Below, one piece after another: positions 45,901 to 57,900 of a DNA stretch of 64,000 nucleotides. The position numbers were made by a program, and so were the translations under genes. Source of the stretch: Sipunculus nudus. Lineage: Eukaryota; Annelida; Sipuncula; Golfingiida; Sipunculidae. The stretch covers positions 63,901,176-63,965,175 of the forward strand of contig CM049316.1 in the NCBI GenBank assembly GCA_026874595.1. Reading direction: 5' to 3'. Position 1 is the stretch's first letter, and each line of letters starts with the position of its first letter. The notes beneath the pieces were generated by a model. That model saw only the letters and a list, made by a program, of their open reading frames with translations, ran no database searches and had not been told where the DNA came from.

Positions 45901-48900
45901 AATGCTTTTAGAATTATATATATGCATTATATGTATGAGTGATAAGAATCATACTTTTTTCCTGAATTTCTTTCTTCTTTGGGTCTTTTGTCATGTTATC
46001 TCCTTAACTGTCCAACTTTAATTTAGCCTGCCCCTGTAGAATGGGCAGGCATATAGGGGTTGATGGGTTTATTTCTATCTTCATATTTGGGTTAACATTT
46101 TTGTTGGTGGACCTACTGATGTCCCCCCCCCCCCCTCCCCGAGTGCAAAACCATTGATTTCAAATATATTTCTTCCCTCCCTCCCTCCATTTTCTGTTTT
46201 GCGCTAGTTCTCGAGTGTTGCTGATTTTCAAAAGCTGAAATTTGGGCACAATATTAGTCTTAGGACACAGATTTACACCTCATATTTATTTTGACCTTGT
46301 CCTTATTCGCATAGTCATACACTCCATAGCCATTCCCTAATTATCACCCAGTTGCTTGGTGATTTCATTTTACACCACCTTGTGACCCCCCACAATTATG
46401 ACCCCTCCTAACCCCCCCCCCCTATAATTAAGACCACTTTTCTTGGTCCTGAATATATGACCCAGGTAACTTAAAATTTCACAAAATTATGACCCCTTTG
46501 ATCAGTCCCCAAGGTGTTCATAATTGTGGAGTTCCACTCTATCTAGTTAGCTCAGCTGACTATAAGTCATCTGAGCTATAGTCGTGGTCCATTGTCCGTC
46601 GTCCGTCCGTCTGTCCGTCAGTCCGTCCGTCCGTCCGTCCGTAGATGTGGCACGTTTTGAAACCATAAGACCTAGGAATCCAAAATTCAGCATAATGTTA
46701 GGTGTCCCCAAGATCTCCTACCAAGCTGAAAACTGGGTCTTTGCGACTTCATTCCTTTGAGAAATTAAGGAAAAACCTCAGTTTTTTATTAAAAACCTAT
46801 TTTCACACTTCAGGACTGCCTAATATCAAAACCACTCATCTGTTTTTCCTCATATTTCCTATGAATAATCCTCTATATAATTCCTATGTACATGCCAGAA
46901 ATTAGGTCTGTATTATATAATTTAAAAAAGTTATGGGCCCAAACATAATGCATTTTGTAAATAATCAGGAAAGAAATTTTATCACTTAACACAAAACTTG
47001 TTAAAGCTAAGCACTTTTTTTCCAGTAATATTACTTTTATTAATCAAAAATAAATTGTATACCCAAAATTAGATCAAAATCTTTAAAATTTTTTAGAATA
47101 TTAGCAAAAATAAAAAATTGGTACCTTAAATTTTGCCCAACTTTGACCATGGCACGTTTTTTTCCTGTAAGCACCATTGATTTAATTTTTACAGCATGTA
47201 AACATAAATATTTAGTTTGTCTAAATCTGAAATTTGAAAATAAAAGCTTGAAAATTAAGCTAGTTATTGATTTTTTTTCTGTAGTCACTTGCTTTGATTA
47301 CAGATGCAGGGTCCCACTCCAGGTCACTGGAAGTCAGCTATGCCAGGGTTTCTGATTTGTTACAGTCACTGGGGGAGATCCCCTGCTGTGACAGGTGTAC
47401 AGTTATTCTCATATCACCACCCCAATCACCCCCCCCCCCCCCCGCAAACGCAATCCACCAAGTGTTATGCAGTTATTGTTATTGTTTTCACTGTATCTAA
47501 TTAATTGTAATTTTCACAGCATGTTTTTGTTAGCATTTCAACTGTTAACACCAAAAATTTGAAACCAGTTGATCAAAAACTGTAGATTTTATTCAAGTTT
47601 TCAAGCACCATGTCACATATTGCTAGTGTTATGCCGTTTGCTAGAGCTCAGCTCCCGAGCTTCAGCTCTAAGTTCCTTAAATTTGGCATACAGTTAGATT
47701 TCTCCAAAATCCCCTACCATGCCAAGAATTTGGTCACTAGGACTTAATTCCTTCGAGATATCAATGAAAAACTTCATTTTCCATTAAAAACTCATTGTTA
47801 CACTTTAAGACTGCCTTATATCAAAACCACTGATCTGACTTTGATCATATATAATATACATATTTTTCTATACATTCGCTATGCACATGCCAAAAATGAT
47901 GTCAGTATTGTGTATTTTTTTTAAGTTATGGGCCCAAACATAATGCACTTAGTAAAAAATCAAGAAATATATTTACTCTCTTAACAAGGGCATTGCTGAA
48001 GCTAGAGATTTTATTGTCAGGGATGTAACATTATTTAATCAAGATTCAATTGAATACCCAAAATTAGTTCTGAATTTTTCAAATTTTATAAGTTATTAGT
48101 ATAAATATAAAATTAGTACCTTAAATTTTGCCCAACTGTGACCATGGCACGTTTGTTTCCTGAGAGCACTGTTGATATAATTTTCATATCATGCACACAT
48201 AAGGATTTCAGCTTTTTAGTTTAGAAAGCTGAAAGAAATTGGCCAAATATTGTAGCTTTTATTAATGTTTTTTATGAGACCCTGTCAGACTTTGGCTCTC
48301 TCCAGCCCCTCTTGAGTCACCTGTATGTTGACCTTGTTGACCTTTCATCAAATTATGCACGCTTGAGGCGAGAATCCAGGCAGCTTATGGCCAGCCACAG
48401 TTGATCCAGGTGTCCAACCCAACTCATCTAGTAGTTTTAACCAACAACATAACAATAAACAATAAATTAATAAATTTTTCTTGGTTTTTAATAACAAATT
48501 AAAGAAAAATAGAAAAGGAATTTGTTAGTTTATAATAACAGGAAATTAACTTGCAGTTACTGATGATATAACAATCTTGTATCGATGGGTAGAATGTCAC
48601 ATATTCCAAATAACACCATGCAGTCACCTATGGCATTTTTCAGTTCATTTTTAATGATAAAGAAGTAAATCATATTATTCATTACTAATCATTAGGGATT
48701 ATATGAAGGAAATTAATGATAGACAAAGATGCAGTTGATAATATTAATCTAGATTCCTACTGTGTCTAGTGTGTACATTGATGTGAAATTAGTCCAAAAT
48801 GAATTTTTTACAGTTATTTTTTAATATAAATAAAAGCCATAAAACTAGGTACTTATGATCATTATTGAAATGTGTGAATTTTGTATATTCTGGATTCTCA

Positions 48901-51900
48901 AAATCATTGTTTGGTGAAAACTGAATAAATACCAGACATGGTGCAAATACTTTGTAATTGTATTTAAATACGAATATGATTATGTACTCCATTATAAAAT
49001 TTCTTGCATAAAGAATGGGAATTCAGGTAAAAATGAAAGTATATGAATACTCGTGCAAATACTTTCAAAATGTATTCATGAATGCATTCATGAATATATT
49101 CTTTAATATTATTTTAATTATCATATCAGTTATATTTCATTTTAAAAAATCATATGATTCTCTTATTATTTTTAATAAAAATTATATTTGGGACAATATT
49201 TGTAATTTTTTTAATAAATAGTTAAACTCTTATATTATATGTTCTGCTTATAAGTTATATGGCCAAGTCAAAATCTGTGTGACAATAGCACTCCATTTGT
49301 TAATAAAATAAATGAAATCAATCCTCTTCCCTGTCTCCAAAGATACTATCAAAATCATACATACAACTCATAATACAGCTTATATTTATTACCACACAAA
49401 ACCAGCATGTGCCTCATTTCTAAAAAATATTTTTTTATCATATATAACAGCTGAGCATCGTGACCCATAGGTCCCTTGTTTTAACCTGCAATTCACCTTT
49501 GTCATTATAGACAGCCATGCCTGGAATGAAGAGAGACTGTGGAGGGGCAGCAGCCATTTTGGGAGGATTTTATGCAGCAGTCAAGCAGGTCGGTTTAGTC
49601 TGTTGTAACCATACATGTGTGATACCTGAACATTTTTTCTGAGCACATACATTTGGATGTCTGCATCTTACTAGAACTGTCTTTTCTTGGATACCCATGA
49701 TGGCTGTCCTACATTTAAAAAAGAGTATACAAATTTTACTTTCAAAAAGTGGCATGCATGAGGACAAATACACAACTACTGTGGAACTGGTCTTGAAGAC
49801 CACCCATCTGTTAAGACAGCCTATCTATTAAGACCACCCTTGAGCGGTCACCTTTGAGTATTCACATTGGTTATAACTGACCTTTCTAATAATACACACA
49901 TAAATTGAGACCATGTTTGCCAGTCCCATCATGGTCTTATTACACAGGTTTAACTGTAATTAATATTTTTCTAACCTTAATAACTGCATGCACTCTTATT
50001 TTTGACACTGGAAAATGATGAACTAATTAGCATTTTTTTATTAATTTATTTTTGTCAGGTTAACAGTGATTTTTTTATGTTGCCAATAGTCAGGGGCTGT
50101 TATATCATGGTTGCTGGTGTTTTATATATCTTCTAAATTCTCCTACAAATATCTTCCAGAAACTGAAAATAATATTCAAGCTGATGTTATTCCTTCATAT
50201 TTTACATGCAGGGTTTCAAGGACAACCTACATGCAATTTTCTGTCTGGCTGAGAATGCTGTTGGTCCAAAATCTGTCAAACCAGATGACATCATTACAAT
50301 GTTTTCTGGAAGGTATGTATTGTAAGCCTGTTGTCAGAATGACTGTCCAGAGCTGACCAGGAGAGGTCAGAGGTTAGGGAGGGTGATGGTATTGCCACCT
50401 GGTGATGATATACACAACTACTTTTCAGCAGTTGTCCATCAGATTATTATGTTAATTGCAACATGAAAGGCAAAGTGTTTAAAGTTATTGAAGGTTAAAT
50501 CAATAATCCATGAATGATGGTTAGTTGTAATTTATCTAGACCCCATGTCCATGCTCACCCATGGATATTTAATATGTAATATATAATATTTTATAACTGA
50601 AAATTATTGATACCTGTAAGACTTTTAACTTTCAGTCCTGTAGTTTTCAGAGTTACATACATTAAAATGTCATTTTCACATGCACAGAGTTACATTTTTG
50701 AAGATTGATCAGTCTTTGAACATATTCTTCAATGTGAGGTCACATTCCCTTTCATTCCATTTAAGGACGGTTGAGATAAACAATACAGATGCTGAGGGGA
50801 GACTGGTGCTTGGAGATGGGGTAAGTCAAAAACCAAAGTGTCTGACATAATTTTGCTTTCTTTTTAAAGCAGAGGCCCTTGATCTGTTAATGGCAATCTC
50901 TGTTGAATGAGGTCGCAGGTGACCTTATTGTAATTCAAAGCTTTATATTCACAGGTCTAGGCATAAACTGGAAGTTATAACCTGTCATAAAATCATAACA
51001 GAATACTGTTCGCAGCTACAAAGTTTTAAAAATATTTAACATAAGTCATACACATATTACACATACATTTTATACATACATATATTGTCTCAAACCTAAT
51101 TCAGCATGTACACCTATTTTTATCTCAGCTGACTATAAGTCATCTGAGCTATAGTCGTGGTCCATTGTCCGTCGTCCGTCTGTCTGTCTGTCCGTCCGTC
51201 CGTAGATGTGGCACATTTTGAAACCGTAAGACCTAGGAATCGGCATTAAGTTAGATGTCCCCAAGATCTACCAAGCCTAAAACTGGGTCTTTGCGACTTC
51301 GTTCCTTTGAGAAATTAAGGAAAAACCTCAATTTTTTATTAAAAACCTATTTTAACACTTCAGGACTGCCTTCTATTAAAACTACTCATCTGTTTTTCCT
51401 CATATTTACCATAAATATTCCCCTATATAGTTCCTATGTACATGCCAAAAATTATGTCTGTATTATATAATTTAAAAAAGTTATGGGCCCAAACATAATG
51501 CATTTTGTAAAAAAATATTAAAGAAATTTGATCACTTAACACAAAACATGTTAAAGCTATGGACTTTTTTTCCAGTAATATAACTTAAATTAATCAAAAT
51601 TAAATTGAATACCCAAAATTAGATCAAAATCTTTTAAATTTTTAGCTCAGCTGACTATAAGTCATCTGAGCTATAGTCATGGTCCATTGTCCATCGTCTG
51701 TCCGTCTGTCTGTCCGTCCATCTGTCTGTCTGTCCGTCTGGATGTCCGTCCGTAAGACTGGCATGTTTCGACACCGTTGGACCTACGAATCTGAATTTCG
51801 GCATACAGTTAGATGTCCCCATAATCTCCTACCATGCCAAAAATTGGGTCAATAGGACTTCGTTCCTTTGAGATATTAAGGAAAAACCTCAATTTTTTAT

Positions 51901-54900
51901 TAGAAATCCATTTTCACACTTCAGGACTGCCTAATATCAAAACCACTCATCTGGTTTTCTTCATTTTTACCATAAATATTCCTCTATATAGTTCCTATGT
52001 ACATGCCAGATATGAAGTCTATAAATACCTTAAATTTTGCCCAACTTTGACCATGGCACGTTTTTTTGCTGTAACTGCTGTGGATTTAATTTTCACAGCA
52101 TGTTTTTGTTAGCATTTCAACTGTTAACACCAAAAATTTGAAACCAGTTGATCAAAAACTGTAGATTTTATTCAAGTTTTCAAGCACCATGTCACATATT
52201 GCTAGTGTTATGCAGTTTGCTAGAGCTCAGCTCCCGAGCTTCAGCTCTAAGTTCCGTAAATTTGGCATACAGTTGGATTTCTCCAAAATCCCCTACCATG
52301 CCAAAATTTGGTCACTAGGACTTAATTCCTTCGAGATATCAATGAAAAACTTCATTTCCCATTAAAAACCCATTGTTACACTTTAAGACTGCCTCATATC
52401 AAAACCACTGATCTGACTTTGATCATATATAATATACATATTTTTCTATACATTCGCTATGCACATGCCAGAAATGATGTCAGTATTGTGTATTTTTTTT
52501 AAGTTATGGGCCTAAACATAATGCACTTTTTTAAAAATCAAGAAATATATTTACTCACCTTAGATGAGAATTGCTGAAGCTGGAGACTTTTTGTCATAAC
52601 TTTATTTAATCAAGATTCGATTGTTTACCCAAAATTAGATCTGAATTTTGCAAATTTTTCAAGTTATTAGCTTAAATAAAAAATCAATACCCTAAAATTT
52701 GTCCAACTTTGGCAATGGCATGTTTTTTTTCTGTAAGCACTGTTGATTTAATTTTCACAGCATATATACATAAGGATTTAATCTTTTAAAATCTGAAATT
52801 TCAAAGATAGATTGAAATTGGTAGCTTTTATTCAAGTTTTCATACACCATGTCAAGTGTTGTTTACATCTAGCCCACCTAGTAGTAAAGCCTTCACTTGC
52901 ATTATGTAACCCACCCCAGGCAGCTTGTCTTGGCTTAGCTGGGCCACTACTAGCAGGCTTCTTCTCTGCCCTGCACACCCCCCCCCCCCCCCAAATGATG
53001 CATTAACTAGATGAATGTTATAAATTTCTGTATTTCATTTTATTCTTGGCTATGCTACATTTTAGATTTTGTATTTACCACCAGGGTTAAAATGATTAAA
53101 GTGCACATTTAATTGTGTCCACAAAGTGGTGTATTGCTATGAAAGTGTGGATGTTCATCAGATAAGTAATTCCTTCCTTGAGAAGAGTAAATACTTCACA
53201 AGATGTGAAATTGACTATTAATTCCAGAAATAAATTAAAGCTTAGATTGTAATTAGCATAATGATATTGTTTGTCCCTCATTCAACCAACAGTGTGTATA
53301 CTTTATTTGAAAAGATGTTTTTATTTTACCAAATTTACAGAATCTTATTTTATTTTGGTGAATAAGATTAAGCATGTACTGAAAACTCCAATGTGCAAAA
53401 CTTTTTAATAGTGATTCAAGGAATAATCTTGCAGATGCCATGTTGTGGCATTATTTTCTTTTAAATTCAGTTTAAAAATTTGTGATTTAAAAATAATAAA
53501 AATATATGTGTATGCATAATATGACCCAATACGAGCTACACTCTGAATGTATAATGATTGCAACTAAGAATTCTAATATTTTAACTTATATTTTCAGTGT
53601 TTTTTTAATACAAATTTATAAAACTTGTAAATAAAAAAAATTAATCAGATAAAAACTATTTTAATAGAAAAAGTGGATATGCTTAAATAATATATAAACT
53701 TAAATGTATTATTCCCTTGAATGTGAAATAAAGGTATTAGTCCAGACCTAGGAATCCAAAATTCGGCATAATGTTAGATGTCCCCAAGATCTCAAGCCAA
53801 AAACTGGGTCTTTGCAACTTCGTTCCTTTGAGAAATTAAGGAAAAACATCAATTTTTTATTTAAAACCTATTTTCACACTTCAGGACTGCCTAATATCAA
53901 AACCACTTATCTGTTTTTCCTCATATTTACCATAAATAGTCCTCTATATAGTTCCTATATACATGCCAGAAATTATGTCTGTATTATTTAATTTAAAAAA
54001 GTTATTGGCCCAAACATGATGCATTTTGTAAAAAATCAGGAAAGATATTTGATCACTTAACACATAAAAAGGTTAAAGCTATGGACCTTTTTTCCAGTAA
54101 TATAACTTTAATTAATCAAAATTAAATTGTATACCCAAAATTAGATGAAAATCTTTTAAATTTTTTAAAATATTAGCAAAAATAAAAAATTGGTACCTTA
54201 AATTTTGCCCAACTTTGACCATGGCACGTTTTTTTTATTGTAAGTACTGTGGACTTAATTTTCACAGCATGTTTTTGTTAGCATTTCAACTGTTAACACC
54301 AAAAATTTGAAACCAGTTGATCAAAAACTGTAGATTTTAATCAAGTTTTCAAGCACAATGTAACATATTGTTAACATCAAGCTAGTGTTATGCAGTTTGC
54401 AAGAGCTCAGCTCCCCAGCTTCAGCTCCAAGTTTCTTAAATTCGGCATACAGTTAGATGTCTCCAAAATCCTCTACCATGCCAAGAATTTGGTCACTAGG
54501 ACTTAATACCTTCGAGATATTAATGAAAAACTTCATTTTTCCATTAAAAACCCATTGTTACACTTTAAGACTGCCTAATATCAAAACCACTGATCTGACT
54601 TTAATCATAAATAATATACATATTTTTCATTCTCTATGCACATGCCAGAATGATGTCAGTATTGCGTAATTGTTTTAAGTTATGGGCCCAAACATAATGC
54701 ACTTTTTTAAAAAATCAAGAAATATATTTACTCCCTTAACAAGGGCATTGCTGAAGCTAGAGATTTTTTCGTCAGGGATGTAACATTATTTAATCAAGAT
54801 TCAATTGAATACCCAAAATTAGTTCTGAATTTTTCAAATTTTATAAGTTATTAGCATAAATATAAAATTAGTACCTTAAATTTTGCCCAACTGTGACCAT

Positions 54901-57900
54901 GGCACGTTTGTTTCCCGTGAGCACTGTTGATATAATTTTCATATCATGCACACATAAGGATTTCAGCTTTTTAGTTTAGAAAGCTGAAAGAAATTTGCCA
55001 AATATTGTAGCTTTTATTAATGTTTTTTATGAGACCCTGTCAGACTTTGGCTCTCTCCAGCCCCTCTTGAGTCACCACTTTGTTGACCTTGTTGACCTTT
55101 CATCAAATTATGCACGCTTGACGCGAGGCATACACTGGGACAGCCAGGCAGCTTAAACCACAGTTGATCCAGGTGTCTAACCCAACTCATCTAGTAGTTT
55201 TAACTAACAACATAACAATAAACAATAAATAAATAAATTTTTATTGGTTTTTAATAACAAATAAAAGAAAATGGAAAAGGAATTTGTTAGTTGATAATAA
55301 CAGGAAAATAACTTGCAGTTACTGATGATATAAGAATCTTGTATCGATTAATAGAATGTCACATATTCCAAATAACACCATGCAGTCACCTAAGGTATTT
55401 TTCAGTTCAATTATAATAATAAAAAAATAAATCATATTATTCATTACTTATCATTAGGGATCATATGAAGGATATTAATGATAGACAAAGATGCAGTTGA
55501 TAATATTAATCTAGATTCCTGCTGTGTCTAGTGTTTACATTGATGTGAATTAGTCCAAAATGAATATATTACATTTATATTTTTAATATGAATAAAATCC
55601 ATAAAACCAGGTACTTATGATCATTATTTAAATGTGTGAATTTTGTAAATTCTGGATTCTCAACATCATTGTTTGGTGAAAACTGAATAAAAACCAGACA
55701 TGGTGAGAATATTTTGCAAATGTATTTGAATACGAATATGAATATGTACTCAATTATAAAATTTCTTGCATAAGAAAGGGAATTCAGGTAAAAATGAAAG
55801 TATATAAATACCAGTGCAAATACTTTCAAAATGTATTCATGAATGCATTCATGAATATATTCTTTGATATTATTTTAATAATCATTTCAGTTGTATTTTA
55901 TTTTAAAAAATCATACGATTCTCTTATTATTTTTAATAAAAATTACATTTGAGACAATTTGTAATAATTTTAATAAATAGTTAAACTCTTATATTATATG
56001 TTCTGCTTATAAGTTATATGGCCAAGTCAAAATCTGTGTGACAATAGCACTCCATTTGTTAAAAAATAAATGAAATCAATCCTCTTCCCTGTCTCCAAAG
56101 ATACTATCAAAATCATACATAAGCTAAACACCCACAACTAATAATACAGCTTATATTTATTTCCACACAAAACAAGCATGTGCCTCATTTCTGAATCATA
56201 TTTTTTTTATCATATATAACAGCTGAGCGCCGTGACCCATAGGTCCCTTGTTTCTTTCTGATATTTAATGGGAAATTTATAAATAATAATGTATAACAGG
56301 GATTTTTTTCTGAATATTTATAACCCCACAAGATATATGGATTTAGACTTTACATGCCTACAATCGATTCATGATTCTCCCCACTGACATCATTAAATTG
56401 TGTATATTCATAATCTGTTTTTAAGGTAGCTTATGCCAGTAAGAAGCTGAAAGCTGATCTAATCCTGGACATGGCAACACTAACTGGTGCCCAAGGCATT
56501 GCTACAGGTAGGGGCAGCAAGACGCAATTCACAGAAATGTGACTTTATTAAAGAGAGTGTGCAAGCCTTTTTATATGTAGACTTTTGGAGGTATAAGGGA
56601 TATTGCTTATCATATAGATAAACCGTCAATCAGGTGAACAAAAAAGGGAATAGATATGATGATGTAGTATAGAATTAGCATAAGGTATGTTCTCATATGG
56701 CAGGTGTTGTAAATGTTATGAGCAAGAAACGTCATAACACGCCAGACGTCATATATAAAAGATATTGTATTATTTATAATATCAGATTTTTGTCTAGCCA
56801 CACTGCATTCATAGATAAGGTGCATGATATATCAAGGATGTCACAGTATGAAACAATATTCAGCTGTATAAATGGTCCATCTTAATCAAATGAATTTATT
56901 TTCACAATGATTTCTATTGATTCAAAACCCTCACAAACAAAAAGGCAACCACAGTATATTAATCTCACCAGGTTTGGGATATTTTTGACATGTTGTTGTT
57001 GTTGTCTAGTTGTGAGCTTTGATAAATTTGTAAGTGTGAATGCATCCTAATATTTTCATTTGCATAATTTTGCATAATTTCAGGCCGATACTTTGGTGCT
57101 GTTGTGAGTAACGATGAGACATGGGAAGGTTACAGTACATCTGCGGGCCGCTCATCAGGAGACCTCGTCCATCCGATGCCTTATTGTCCAGAACTACTTT
57201 TCAATGAATTTGCCAGCGCAGTGGCAGACATGAAAAACTCTGTAGCGGTAAATGTTATTTTCTTGATTTTGAAATCTGTCAAGATCGCAGAGTACTCTTG
57301 CAAATAGAATTTATAATAGATTTTAAAAAATAATTGTCAAGTTTAAAATAATCTGATTGATTTCATTAAAGGATAAACTGTTTTCTTATATATGAAAAAA
57401 ATGTGAATGCTGACATCTATTGGGGTCCATAGAAATAAAGTTAAGTTTGATTCTTTGTGGTATCCCAGTGTTCCAAGATGGGTAGTGACTTGTTTTGCAG
57501 TTTGATTTGTTCGCACAATTAGTTTTATGGTTGATTTATATGATATGTTCTTAGAATGATCGTCATTAGTGCGACAAGCACATTGCACAATATCATAGCA
57601 AAGGCTATATATACACCACAACCACCTGTAAAAGAACAGGGCTCTGCTGAAGAAATAGTAGTTTTAATGAGTGTCTGATGAAGTAATCATAGTTTTAACA
57701 AGTATCTGCTGAAGTAATCATAGTTTTAATGAGGATCTGCTGAAGTAATCATAGTTTTAATGAGGATCTGCTGAAGTTATCATAGTTTTAATGAGGATCA
57801 GCTTAAGTTACCATAGTTTTAATGAGGATCTGCTGAAGTTATCATAGTTTTAATGAGTTTTTCTTCTTTATTTTCAGGACAGAAGCAATGCCCAGGTGTC

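Noticed and set aside
57653-57866. CRISPR-like array
   Set aside because: The 31-bp units are contiguous with no unique spacers, and the setting is a eukaryotic intron.
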